64,000 nucleotides of DNA from Homarus americanus (taxonomy: Eukaryota; Arthropoda; Malacostraca; Decapoda; Nephropidae). A program made the position numbers and the translations under genes. The notes under the pieces are model-generated. The model was not told the origin of the DNA. It made no database searches and saw only the letters and a program-made list of their open reading frames with translations. The DNA lies in NCBI RefSeq assembly GCF_018991925.1, contig NW_024744357.1, positions 4,867,919-4,931,918 of the forward strand. Direction: 5' to 3'. This document shows positions 1-10,625 of this stretch, piece after piece; position 1 is the stretch's first letter, and the number at the start of each line of letters is the position of its first letter.

Positions 1-413
1 GTATTCACTAAGGTGTGTTGGTAGAAATTAGTTGATAGAAATTAGTTGATTGGTTAGGTGTGAAGAATGGTATAATTGTGTTGGGGATATTGAGTTGGAG
101 AGGCATTGAGATATGGTTGGTGAAGTTTCTGACTGTGGACTCCATATTGTGTTGCTAATATCATAAATTCAAGCAATTATCTGGTGATCCACTTAAATTG
201 AAACTAACCCACCACCCCCCACCCCCCTTTTCTCCCCTCACCACCACCCCCTACTGCCCCCTCCCCTTTCTCCCTCACCCCCTGCATTGCCCCCTCCCTT
301 CCCCCCTTCCCCTGCCTCCTGCCCCCTTGTTGCTTTTTAGCTGTGCTGCAATTTTTCGTCTATTCCAGTTTAAATAATAAGAAAGATTGTATATATACGT
401 CTGTCCAGGTATG

Positions 414-415
<2 letters not shown>

Positions 416-477
<62 letters not shown>
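416..477. repeat. (TG)n microsatellite
   Basis: A run of about 30 TG dinucleotides. The corresponding positions in the other unit copies are about 24068-24128 (as CA) and 29451-29487, at different lengths. That is normal microsatellite length variation. Confidence 0.95.
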
Positions 478-481
<4 letters not shown>

Positions 482-900
482 ATAACACCAGGTGGATATA
501 TTTAGTGTTCAAGATGTAGCGGCGACAACCATCCACACCAAATCAATAGTAAATATCCATCAGGTTAATAGGATGGTTCTCGGCCAACAGGAAGGTTAAA
601 TATCGATCAACCATCCATCTCTAACACACCTTTTACTCACCTGATTCTTCACCTGTATTATATGAGTACCTTTCAACTCCTTCAACTCTTCAACCCCCCC
701 AAAAAAAACCCCCCACATTATTTCACTACTAAATCAAATATATTACCAAACAAACTAATTATATCGACAAAAAAAACACAAAGTTGATATACATATTTAC
801 TTTCCTTCACATATACATATAGATATTTTCCTTAACTCCAAATAAAACCTTGGCTAGGGGGCCCCCGTTCAGTCATACCTTCATCTGTCGACTCCCTCAA

Positions 901-1068
901 CCAAACAACCTCTGTAGACGTCAACCAAACAACCTCTGTAGACGTCAACCAAACAACCTCTGTAGACGTCAACCAAACAACCTCTGCAGACGTCAACCAA
1001 ACAACCTCTGCAGACGTCAACCAAACAACCTCTGTAGACGTCAACCAAACAACCTCTGCAGACGTCAA
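901..1068. repeat. 24-bp tandem repeat, 7 units
   Basis: Seven tandem 24-bp units share the core ACCTCTGTAGACGTCAA, with T/C variation (TGTAGA or TGCAGA). The same array has about 16 units in the third unit copy (29880-30263) and about 4 clean units followed by degenerate ones in the inverted copy (23447-23660). There are no unique spacers between units, so this is not CRISPR-like. Confidence 0.95.
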
Positions 1069-1280
1069 CCACCTTCTTCCACAACACCTACCTGAGTGAA
1101 CACCTTTGTGGACTGTGTTCGTTTGATCTCGTTCATCTCGACGTTTTCTCTCTGGTAAAAAATAGATCTTTCAACCTTAGTGATGCTGAGGAGTTGAGGC
1201 GTGAGAGTATAATGCTGTAAGATGACGAAGCCAAGCTGTGTAAACAAGACTCGCTGATTTACGAGGAATATCTATTGTGA

Positions 1281-1336
1281 TTTGGCTTGGCTTGGCTTGG
1301 TTAGGTTAGGTTAGGTTAGGTTAGGTTAGGTTAGGT
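1281..1336 (+). repeat. Interstitial telomere-like array (TTGGC)n(TTAGG)n
   Basis: About four TTGGC variants run directly into seven TTAGG repeats. TTAGG is the ancestral arthropod telomere repeat. The array is internal and flanked by unique sequence, so it is an interstitial telomeric sequence and not a chromosome end. Confidence 0.9.
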
Positions 1337-1457
1337 ACTTAATGATATATTTATGCTTATATTTCTAGATAAAGCTTTTTTTTGTGACCATGAAGTAAAG
1401 AAATTGGGAGGAGATTGAGATGGGTAGGAAGGGATATACAAGTGGTGAAAAAGCAAA

Positions 1458-1502
<45 letters not shown>

Positions 1503-1773
1503 ATATATGTGTTCACAACTCCAGATTAACTTTAATATTTATTCAACACTTGGAATGAATAACGTAAATGAATAAATGCATACTGTAATAAACTTGTCAC
1601 CGATACTGAAGCCAAAAATTAAAACAACGCCCAGCTGTAGTCAGTGTGTCACCAAGGTTAACACGGAAGGTTTTTTTGACTTCACACGAGACCACAGGTA
1701 ATTTACACTCACCTGTTGTTAAATTTAAAATGTTATCTATCTCAGGTAATTACAAGGTGTCAAACTTCCTGTG

Positions 1774-1774
<1 letters not shown>

Positions 1775-1829
<55 letters not shown>
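1775..1829. repeat. (TG)n microsatellite
   Basis: An uninterrupted TG run. A (CA)n run also lies at 1459-1500 and a short one at 1905-1929, directly before the LINE fragment. Confidence 0.95.
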
Positions 1830-1831
<2 letters not shown>

Positions 1832-1929
1832 GATCATGTATTTATTATGTGCTTCAACTAGTGTAATAAATCTTAGATGAAAACCTTGTAAACACTAATG
1901 TACAACACACACACACACACACACACACA

Positions 1930-2338
1930 GCTGGTGCAGTCTGCCAAACTCCTGGGTGTAACTATAGACAACAAACTTGACTGGAAGGACCATGTAAATA
2001 ACACAGTCAAGGCAGCCTCGTACCGTCTCTACATGCTAGGACGACTTAGGTCACTTGGGACACCCACGCCAGAGCTGAGGACCATCTACAACGCCTTTAT
2101 TCTCCCCAAACTAACGTATGCGTCACCAGCCTGGTCGTCTTCTCTCAACTCCACCCAACAACGTCAGCTAGAGAAGGTACAGAAGAGAGCCTGCAGAATC
2201 ATGCTCGGCGCAGACTACTCCGGCTACATCATCACTCTCTCCACCCTGGAAATGCCATCCCTCAGTGACCTCCACCACCAAGCACTGGAAAGGTTTGGCA
2301 GCCAACTAATGCACCACCTCGTCATCTCCACCACCTGA
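1930..2338 (+). pseudogene. LINE reverse transcriptase C-terminal fragment
   Basis: An open frame of about 136 residues matches the region after the RT catalytic core in CR1/jockey-type LINE proteins. Recognisable blocks are KLLGVTIDNKLDW near the start (the thumb-region LGVxxDxxLxW signature), LRTIYNAFILPKLTYASPAW in the middle, and QLEKVQKRACRIMLG. No catalytic YADD box is present because the element is 5'-truncated, so the fragment cannot encode an active enzyme. In the inverted copy (21952-22605) the same frame has a premature stop just after MLG-equivalent residues. In the third copy most of it is deleted. Confidence 0.75.
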
Positions 2339-2564
2339 CACCTGCAGCCCAGTCCGCCACTACAACAAAATTCAGCCCATAAGAGCCTGCACCGATAGAT
2401 ATAAGAATAGCACCATCCCATCTATTGTTAAAATAATAAACAACTCCTGATTTATGTACTGTACAGCCCTGTAAATGTATTCAGCGCATATTATATCATG
2501 ATGTCTAAATCAAATGTAAGTCAGTATATTTTCAGCCACCGGCTACAACTCTATTAATAAACCG

Positions 2565-2566
<2 letters not shown>
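1930..2566 (+). mobile_element. LINE 3' fragment with (ATT)n tail
   Basis: This is a 5'-truncated non-LTR retrotransposon. It begins directly after a (CA)n run, carries the end of a reverse transcriptase reading frame (to 2338), then a 3' UTR. The UTR ends in a small hairpin motif (CAGCCACCGGCT, 2533-2544) followed by AATAAACCGTTTATT and a long (ATT)n run at 2567-2628. The hairpin plus short tandem-repeat tail resembles the 3' ends of CR1/L2-type LINEs; that clade assignment is inference. Confidence 0.75.

Positions 2567-2628
<62 letters not shown>
2567..2628. repeat. (ATT)n tail microsatellite
   Basis: About 20 ATT repeats form the 3' tail of the LINE fragment, followed at 2629-2650 by a (CA)n run. 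Confidence 0.9.
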
Positions 2629-2629
<1 letters not shown>

Positions 2630-3001
2630 ACACACACACACACACACACATTCCTGAGCAGCTGCCCCCATTGGCCAATGTTCGGCCCATTCCCCAAGCC
2701 CCTCTCCCCGACCCATCCTCACCACCGGGATATCTACATAATCAAAAGTGACAATTTCGTTTCGGAAAAAAGTGGGACCAGTGTCGAACAGTGATGAACA
2801 GTGTTTAAGCCAGTGAATTCAGCACTAGACAGTACCAGTGAAAGCAGTGACTCACCAGTGAGATAAGCACCCCTGGGAACTGACCGCCATCTCCTGACAA
2901 GGAGGTGCTAATCAGTCCACCCTGGGAACAACAGTGGGTCGGCTTCACACCTGACTACGAAATAGCACAACACCACCCAGCAGGGTGGGGTACTGTGACA
3001 C

Positions 3002-3915
3002 CACCCCACACCACCCGGTGTCCCCATGACTACACGAGGTCCCTCATATCAACACCCGAGGACGAGTTACTACACCACGTGAACACCACACCACCCGGTG
3101 TCCCCATGACTACACGAGGTCCCTCATATCAACACCCGAGGACGAGTTACTACACCACGTGAACACCACACCACCCGGTGTCCCCATGACCACGAGTCCT
3201 TCATATCAACACCTGAGACGAGTTACTGCACCACGTAAACACCACACCACCTGGTGTCCCCATGACTACTTTATGTCCTTCATATCAACACCCGAGGATG
3301 AGTTATTGCACCACGTAAACACCACACCACCTGCGTCCCCTATGACCACGAGGTCCCTCATATCAACACCTGAGGACGAGTTACTACACCACGTAAAACA
3401 CTACCGCCTCCAGTCCTCGAAGGACCACGTGAGGCCCTTCATATCAACACCTGAGGACGAGTTATTGCACCACGTAAACACCACTCCACACCACCCGGTG
3501 TCCCCATGACCACGTGAGGTCGTCCATATCAATACCCGAGGACGAGTTACTGCACCACGTGAACACCACACCACCCGGTGTCCCCATGACCACGTGAGGT
3601 CCTTCATATCAACACCCGAGGACGATTTACTGCACCACGTGAACACCACACCACCCGGTGTCCCCATGACCACGTGAGGTCCTTCATATCAACACCCGAG
3701 GACGAGTTACTGCACCACGTGAACACCACACCACACCACCCGGTGTCCCCATGACCACGTGTGGTCCTTCATGTCAACACCCGAGGACGAGTTACTACAC
3801 CACGTAAACACCACACCACCTGGTGTCTCCATGACCACGTGTGGTCCTTCATGTCAACACCCGAGGACGAGTTACTACACCACGTAAACACCACACCACC
3901 TGGTGTCTCCATGAC
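3002..3915. repeat. 80-bp minisatellite, about 11 units
   Basis: The period is 80 bp (for example CCACCCGGTGTCCCC begins at 3011, 3091 and 3171). Each unit carries CACGTG or CACGTA next to GAACACCAC, and the block TCAACACCCGAGGACGAG. The array is present in all three unit copies (20617-21510 inverted; 31783-32735). Reading frames through it are repetitive artefacts. Confidence 0.95.
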
Positions 3916-3949
3916 CAGTCCAGGCCCAGGCCATCAACTGCAAACTATA

Positions 3950-4146
3950 ATAATTTCTATGTTCAATTCATGTTCCTTCTTCTTTCAGTAATGAAAGCTT
4001 TTGTTAAACGACCCACCCACCCCATGTCTTTGTTTGTAATAAGTAATTTTTTCCAATGTATATTTTCAGCCATCGGGCTGCCGACTTTTTCAATAAACCG
4101 TTAATTATTATTATTATTGGCGGATTATGATTATTATTATTATTAT
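3950..4146 (+). mobile_element. Second LINE 3' end (3' UTR and tail)
   Basis: Non-coding sequence ends in CAGCCATCGGGCTG (a perfect five-base stem, CAGCC/GGCTG, about 4068-4081), then CAATAAACCGTTAATTATT and short ATT repeats. This is the same terminal design as at 2533-2628, in a different insertion, so it is probably the 3' end of a related LINE or of a SINE sharing its tail. Confidence 0.6.
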
Positions 4147-4173
4147 TGTTGTTGTTGTTGTTGTTGCTGTTGT

Positions 4174-4205
<32 letters not shown>

Positions 4206-4393
4206 GCTGTTGTTGGGTTGTTGTTGTTGTTGCTTGCTGTTGTTGTTAAGTTGTTGTTGTTGTTGTTGTTGTTGTTGTTGCTGGTTGTCGGGTTGTTGCT
4301 GTTGTTGCTGGGTTGCTGTTTGCTGTTGTTGCTGTTGTTGCTTGCTGTTGTTGCTGTTGTTGGGCTGCTGTTTGTCGTTGTTGCCGTTGCCGC

Positions 4394-4424
<31 letters not shown>

Positions 4425-4527
4425 GCTGTTGTTGTTGTTGTTGTTGTTGTTGGGTTGTTGCTTGTTGCTTGTTGCTAAGTTGTTGTTGTTGTTGTTGTTG
4501 CTGTTGTTGTTGTTGTTGTTGTTGTTA

Positions 4528-4556
<29 letters not shown>
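4147..4556. repeat. (GTT/GCT)n trinucleotide tract
   Basis: About 410 bp of GTT and GCT triplets with a few interruptions directly follow the LINE tail. Translations give poly-Cys, poly-Leu or poly-Val and are not credible proteins. The inverted copy has a mixed (AAC)n/(AAT)n version at 19977-20424. Confidence 0.95.
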
Positions 4557-4558
<2 letters not shown>

Positions 4559-4814
4559 CACACTAACGACCTAATTGACTTCTGCTGAGCCAAGTGGTAA
4601 TAAGACCAAGTGAAGTCCCTCCTCCCCATGTCCCTCTCCTTCTCCCCTCCTTCCCCATCACTCCCTTCCTTCCTCCCCCCTCCCCCCTCCCCCACCTGAG
4701 ACGGAGGTAAGTGTAGCGGCCGCGTCACACAGGTAGTTAACAAGCCAACACGTGACCCAACACCTTTCTCATGTTGATGGACACTGATGAGCACAGGTGA
4801 GAATGATTGTAATA

Positions 4815-4879
<65 letters not shown>

Positions 4880-6035
4880 GATAATAGCAGTGTGTTGTTG
4901 AGTGATGGGGAGAAAGAAAAGGTTATTATCATTAACGAGTGAGGCACCGTGAAGGTCAGCCAGTCAGCCAGTCAGTCAGTCAGTCAGTACCTGTGTTGAC
5001 GTGGACTGATCTTAACTCATAACAATCCCAATCCATCGTTCGTGTACCCGGGTTTATGCCCATTACGTCACAATCTATTTTCCCTACAAATTTAATCTTT
5101 TAACATAAAGATACAATTGTCAGTAGAAGAGGAATTGAATAGCGACCATCACAGGAAGGTATCGCACATCATTGCCAAGTATTTTGTAAAGAGTCAGAGG
5201 CAATTTAAAAGCAATACCACACGTCACTGCACAGAAAGATCTCGTCATGATTTGGTCGATCGCTACAAAATCCTGTCAGCTGGGCGCCATGAACGTCCAC
5301 CATTCATACACCAGGAGCAAGTCGGTGGCTCACTGACGATTTTGAATAACTGTTGTATTTATTGTTGATTTTGTTCGTGTTATTGTTGTAGTGTTGTTAT
5401 TACTAAGTCTTTCATATCAAAATATTTACAACCGCTTCGAGTCCCTCACACAGACGATTCATTAGAGTAAACAGTATATATTTATTTACATAGTACATGG
5501 TATATAGGTCAAGTGCAGGGAAGGGGAAGGAGGTAGGGGGAAGAGGGGGAGGGGGGGAGGGGGAAGAGGTGGAAGGGGGGAGGGAGAGAGGTGAAAGTGG
5601 AAAGGGGTGGATATGGAAAGGTAAGGGAGGAGAAGGGGAGAGAGGAGGACGGGGAGATGGTGTTGGAATGGGAGAGGAGAGGGGGAAGTGGAGGGGGAGG
5701 TGATGGAGGGGAAGTGAAGTATTGACAAGTGTTCAATATCGATAAAGATGAAAAACACTAATGATTAGAATTTTTTTAACTCCTCAAAGCTCACAACTCA
5801 AAAATACAGTTGGAATAATTTCAACAGCAGTTTACATTACATACCACTAGTAATTTCTGAGAGAGGCAAGACCATATATTATTACATTCATTACACTGTT
5901 TTCAATTCTTTATGGTATTAATTACATTCTGTGTATATATAACGGGGCGTCAGCATAGGATTAATACGGATATAATGTGGATATTTTTTACCGAACCATT
6001 AAATCCGGATAACTGGTTGGTCTCTCTGAACCCAA
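4557..6035. other. Non-coding part of unit 1
   Basis: This holds a C-rich tract (4620-4695), a (TG)n run (about 4817-4878), short CAGT repeats (4955-4988), and a G-rich purine tract (5516-5705). Between 5117 and 5368 an 83-codon frame is readable. It matches no family I know, and the third copy carries indels in it, so I do not call a gene. Confidence 0.6.
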
Positions 6036-6590
6036 ACTGCCTGCCACTACCCCCCTCCCTCCTGCCACTATCCCCTCCCTCCTGCCACTACCCCCTTCAA
6101 CCCTGTCACTACCCCTGTCCCCCCCCTGCCACTATCCTGCCACTGGCCTCCCTGTCCCCCTGCCACCACTCCTCCCTCCTGCCACTACCCCCCCCTCCCT
6201 CCCCACACTACCCTTCCCCCACACTACTCCCCCTCCCCTGCCACTACCCCTCCTCCTGCCACTACCCCTCCCCCTGCCACTACCCTCCCTCCCACACTAC
6301 CCCTTCCTGCCACTACCCTCCCCCTGCTGCCACTACCCCCTCCCTCCTGCCACACCCCCTCCTGCCACCACCCTCCTCCTGCCACTACCCTCCCCACTCA
6401 CTCCTCCCACACTCACTCCTCCCACACTCACTCCCCCTGCCACTCACCGCCACTCACCCTCCTCCTGCCACTCACCTCCTGCCACTCACCCTCCTGCCAC
6501 TCACCCTCCCCCTGCCACCATCTCCTCCTGCCACTACCCTCCCCTGCCACTACTCCCTCCCTCCTGCCACTACCCCCCTCCAAACACTTC
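6036..6590. repeat. CTGCCACTACCCC-rich minisatellite
   Basis: Irregular C-rich units based on CTGCCACTACCCCCTCC are repeated for about 550 bp. Corresponding arrays lie at 17950-18495 (inverted) and 34395-35015. Proline/histidine-rich translations on the + strand and glycine-rich ones on the minus strand are artefacts. Confidence 0.85.
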
Positions 6591-6979
6591 CTCCAAGGTT
6601 TCTCCATCAGGTCTTCACTTGGACTTTGCCACTTACCTTGAGTGCCACTTGGGATCAACACAAGGCACTTCTTGACAGAGTTTCTGCTGTTGAGTGTTTT
6701 CCTCCTGTGTGTGTGTGTGTGTGTGTGTGTGTGGTTCTGTCTGTCTGTCTGTCTGTGTATGTGCTTGTATCTGTGTGTACTGTGTGTATTTCTGCATGTA
6801 TGTAATGTATATATATGCATGTACGTTTTTTATATACATAGCGTATGTATGTATATATGTATGTATCCATGTATAACATCCAATCCATCACTCTGACACA
6901 CACACACACATCATTTATCTTCTCAATAATTCACAAACTCATAAATCCTCCTCACACTTTACGACCTCATCATATCACG

Positions 6980-7020
<41 letters not shown>

Positions 7021-7274
7021 CTACCTTGTTATTCACCCTAATGTGTCGTGTTGCCTCGTTGACAGCAAATATATTTTCTGGTTTATTTGGCAGTAAAAAT
7101 TATTCTTGGTGACGTGTTGTGTTGGTCTTTTGAGTACGATGATGATTTTAATCCCTTGAGTACTATGGTGATCTTAATTTATTGAGTACTATGGTGATCT
7201 TAGTTTATTGATTACGATGATTTTAATTCCTTGAGTACAGAACGATGACGACTTTTTGTAAACTTTAACTGAGG

Positions 7275-7276
<2 letters not shown>

Positions 7277-7360
<84 letters not shown>
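7277..7360. repeat. (TG)n microsatellite
   Basis: About 42 TG repeats. TCTG runs (7598-7640, 7690-7716) and a CT run (7653-7676) follow. The same block appears at 17154-17247 and 35838-35884. Confidence 0.95.
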
Positions 7361-7876
7361 GCATTCGGATTCGTACTGAAGGTGAATGAGTCAGCAGATA
7401 TACAATGCCTAAAAGAATGCCTAATGTCTGGCTATATGCCCCCTTCCTCTCGTTACTCCCTCCACCCCCCGACCCCTCCTACCCTCCACCCCTCCCCCCC
7501 TTGTCCGTCCGAAAGAATGACGGAAGTGAGAATGATGAATGTCTTCCGTCCTGACATTCATCTCCTTCCGTATTTCAGAGACGTAACTAGATGGAGTTGT
7601 CTGTCTGTCTGTCTGTCTGTTTACGTCTGTCTGTCTGTCTTCTCTGTCTGCGTCTCTCTCTCTCTCTCTCTCTCTCTATCTCATTGTCTTTCTGTCTGTC
7701 TGTCTGTCTGTCTGTCTTTAACCCAACACCCTGTCGTTTCCCGTAACTCAATAACGAATGACATCAAACTGTCAGTTAATGGGTTGCCGACTGTTAACTG
7801 TCACCACGGTAACTGTCACTCTAACCAGCGTCACCAACACACAGTACAGACACAGCTGACTTCTGTGTTCTTCCTG

Positions 7877-7910
7877 TTAGGTTAGGTTAGGTTAGGTTAG
7901 GTTAGGTTAG
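7877..7910 (+). repeat. Interstitial (TTAGG)n array
   Basis: Six to seven TTAGG repeats. The array is present at the matching place in the inverted copy (16601-16635 as CCTAA) and is expanded to about 120 bp in the third copy (36574-36692). Confidence 0.9.
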
Positions 7911-7945
7911 TATTGTCTGATTATTAAAGATTTGAAAGAATGGGA

Positions 7946-7987
7946 CATACATACATACATACATACATACATACATACATACATACA
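7946..7987. repeat. (CATA)n microsatellite
   Basis: About ten CATA repeats, conserved in position at about 16520-16565 and 36727-36785. Confidence 0.9.
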
Positions 7988-8079
7988 CACGAGGAGACTT
8001 GGATACTACTCAGTATTGTTTTTCTACTCTCTCCAGGTTCATGTCCTCAAACAGTGTATGTGTCGTAGTAGTAGTAGTA

Positions 8080-8765
8080 ACAGCGCGGCGTGGGTGTCGT
8101 GGACCGTCCTCCTGATCTAAAGTGTTATTGGTGTATACCTGCTGTGTGGAGTGGAATTCTCTGACAATGTGTCCGTGTGAATATCGGATGTCACCCCAAG
8201 CATTGCCACCTGCTGCTCTCCTCATCCTTACGGCAAATTGTAAATATTCCGTGTGTTCACCGGTGTTCACCGCGAGTGGTGACCCAAAGGTCAGTGGTAG
8301 ATAATGGTAGCGCTCGGCGCTACACAGTGGCCGTTAGGGCCTACTGTACAGGGGTGGTCCTGAGACCATCGCCCCTCAAGGGGCCGAGAGTGCTGCCCAT
8401 GCGGTCGCCCCCACCCCCCCCCACCACCATAGTAACGGACCTAATGTAGGGTCTCGACGAATCTAGTGAGTATACATAACTGATATTACACCAGTGAGAC
8501 CATATAAATAGTGGTTATTTGTGCCAAGGAAATATAACTAGTGCCTGTGTGTGATGTAAACTCTGTCCATAGTGTATCATTCTGATGTATGATGGCTTCA
8601 GGGGGTGGCAACCTACACACCCAGGCAAGCGCACGTATGCCCCTACTGCCTGGACACACCAGTCCAGCCTGTCACCTCCGCCCTTCCCTCATAAGAACCA
8701 GTATAATCTTGTGCCTGGGACTAAATCAGATGTCCGGAGGCGGATGTTACCGTCGCCCAAGGTGC
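8080..8765 (+). mobile_element. RLE retrotransposon copy D: 5' UTR and 5' end
   Basis: The sequence starts immediately after a GTAGTAGTAGTAGTA run (8065-8079) and is colinear with the 5' UTR of the full-length copy C (16267 downwards). It reaches the region just before the first ATG of the reading frame and is then cut by the N gap. Beyond the gap the sequence continues in the opposite orientation as copy A, so the join at 8766-8865 is not a simple continuation. Differences from copy C are scattered substitutions and small indels. Confidence 0.85.
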
Positions 8766-8865
8766 NNNNNNNNNNNNNNNNNNNNNNNNNNNNNNNNNNN
8801 NNNNNNNNNNNNNNNNNNNNNNNNNNNNNNNNNNNNNNNNNNNNNNNNNNNNNNNNNNNNNNNNN
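8766..8865. other. Assembly gap, 100 N
   Basis: Exactly 100 N, the usual fixed size for a scaffold gap of unknown length. It sits inside copies of the same retrotransposon on both sides, which are in opposite orientation. Confidence 0.98.
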
Positions 8866-10529
8866 GAACGGCCTCCACAATCACTGCTCAAATATCAATC
8901 TCATGGCGGCAGATAGCCGCCTCCCCACCAGCCTGGTGGCCCTTTTACACTTGTAAGGTTCCTGCTGCGACATCATCCTTTACCACCTCCATTATACGCT
9001 TTCCGATGATCCGCCTCAGCACTTCCCCCACCCCTATAGGTCTACATCCTGGTTTCTTTTCCAGAGGAATAAGGCGGCAGGCCGTCAGAGCCTGGAGGTG
9101 ATGGCAGCAAGAGGATGCAAGCTTTCTTGCAAGGGTGGCAATGGCAGTGCAGAGATCGCTTGCTACAGGGCCAAACTTGTTTGTGCTGAGGATGACTCTC
9201 CAACCGTTTGCATCCAGACCTGAAGGGCCGGCTCCGCCTCGAGTCTTCAGTGCCTTTTTCCACACCATCTCTCCTGTTATTTTCTTGAACAGGACAGCGT
9301 TTGGTCGGATATAAGCACCCTGGAGCCTGATGCCTTCATCTTCGCTTGCAGGGGGATGTTTCTCTTTCAATAGTTTTAATGTCGCTCTGTTTATTGGCAT
9401 CACTCCACCGGAGGATTCATGTGTGAGAGATCTTACCGCGAGAGACACTTTTCCCACACGCATTTTGTTTCCAAATTTTCTTGCCACGTCATCGGTGTTT
9501 TGCTTTCCGTCACCCGTAGATTTTAGTCTCTCCTGCAGTGTTCTTGCTTCACATAGGAGATCATCTAGGGCCCCAGTCCGCCACATTGTCGATCTTCTCT
9601 TCATTGCTGCCACATTTTCTTTGTGCTTAGCCTTTGTGTGTGTCCTCTGACAAAATAGATGTGGTAATATTGCCAGTATTTGAAGAGCTAGGGGGGCGAG
9701 GAAGGGGTCCTGAGTGTAATCAGTCATGAAGAAAGTCATCTCCCGAATCATTTCTTTGGTGGCCGCACACTTGGGTGGTTCAAATAAGTTAGCGGGAGAC
9801 CACTTGACAATTTCTGAGTAGGTTTCTTTGACCCATACGCCTGCATTTTCCATCGACATGCCATTCCACTGAGGCGGCTGTCTCTCATTCTCCTCGTGGA
9901 CACCTGCTACTGAGGGAGCAGCATTTATTAGTACTACATTATCGGGTTGAGTAGACTCACTGCTATCATTTCGGATATCATCGGGTAGTTGGGTCCCGGC
10001 GATATCCACTGTGGCCGCCTGTGTCGGCTCCCTGCGACATGGGTTCCGACACTGGTCTAGCTTCCTGCAATTCACACATGGTCGGTTATTTCTCGCACAA
10101 ACACAATTTGTGCAGTTTTGGTTCGGGCTAGCACAGACGCAGCAAGGAATGTTCCCAGGCATAGTGACCAGCACCTTGGGCGACGGTAACGTCCGCCTCC
10201 GGACATCTGATTTAGTCCCAGGCACAAGATTATACTGGTTCTTATGAGGGAAGGGCGGAGAGGTGACAGGCTGGACTGGTGTGTCCAGGTAGTAGGGGCA
10301 TACGTGCGCGCGTGGGTGTGTAGGTTACCCCCCCTAATAGCGACCATCCATACATCAGAATGATACACTATGGACAAGAGTTTGTCACACCAGGCACTAG
10401 TTTATATTTCCTTGGCACAAATAACCACCATTTATATGGTCTCACTGGTGTAATATCAGTTATGTATACTCACTAGGTTCGTCGAGACCCTACATTAAGA
10501 GTCCGTTACTATGGTGGAGGGTGAGGGGC
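8866..10529 (-). mobile_element. RLE retrotransposon copy A: 5' half
   Basis: This minus-strand copy is colinear with copy C from its 5' UTR to the start of the RT palm. Its 5' end (about 10529) abuts a TAC/TAG tract and is shortened by about 360 bp relative to copy C. Its 3' half is lost at the N gap. It lies head to tail downstream of copy B, inside the microsatellite that follows copy B. Confidence 0.85.
8945..10162 (-). pseudogene. RT protein of copy A, N-terminal part, broken
   Basis: The frame starts at the ATG equivalent to that of copy C and runs about 405 residues through the cysteine-rich N-terminus and the conserved pre-RT region (KKPGCRPIGVGEVLRRIIGK near its end). It then hits a stop just after the residues LQV, where copy C reads on into the RT palm. 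The break lies within 80 bp of a contig end and may be sequence error. The RT catalytic boxes and the endonuclease are absent, so this copy is not functional as shown. Confidence 0.8.
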
Positions 10530-10579
10530 TACTACTACTACCACCTACTACTACACTACTACACACTGCTACTTTACTG

Positions 10580-10621
<42 letters not shown>

Positions 10622-10625
10622 ATAC
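10530..10625. repeat. (TAC)n tract between retrotransposon copies
   Basis: Imperfect TAC repeats (TAG on the sense strand of the flanking elements) separate the 5' end of copy A from the 3' end of copy B. Confidence 0.9.

Larger units (their letters stand above)
1..8079 (+). repeat. Large repeat unit, copy 1 (+ orientation)
   Basis: This stretch reappears as the reverse complement at 16268-24550 and again in direct orientation at about 29063-36853. I matched the landmarks by eye and in order: a (TG)n run, a 24-bp tandem array, (TTGGC)n(TTAGG)n, (CA)n, a LINE 3' fragment, an 80-bp minisatellite, a second LINE tail, a CCACTACCCC-rich tract, TCTG/GACA runs, a second TTAGG array, a (CATA)n run and a (TAG)n tract. 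No host gene is visible. The left edge is cut by the window; the right edge is the (TAG)n tract where retrotransposon copy D begins. Long readings across it are simple-repeat translations. It may be a true segmental duplication or an uncollapsed haplotype. Confidence 0.85.

Noticed and set aside
901..1068. CRISPR-like regular repeat
   Set aside because: Units are contiguous 24-mers without unique spacers, and the genome is eukaryotic.
4117..4588. Poly-Cys/Leu/Val open frames
   Set aside because: They are translations of a GTT/GCT triplet tract, open in three frames at once with no unique sequence.
5117..5368. Possible 83-codon gene in the repeat unit
   Set aside because: No recognisable family, no splice or start context, and the third unit has frame-breaking indels. 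The middle unit keeps the frame only because it is nearly identical.
5912..6805. 297-codon proline-rich frame
   Set aside because: Most of it is a CTGCCACTACCCC minisatellite plus TG/TCTG runs. The copies in the other units have different lengths and frames.
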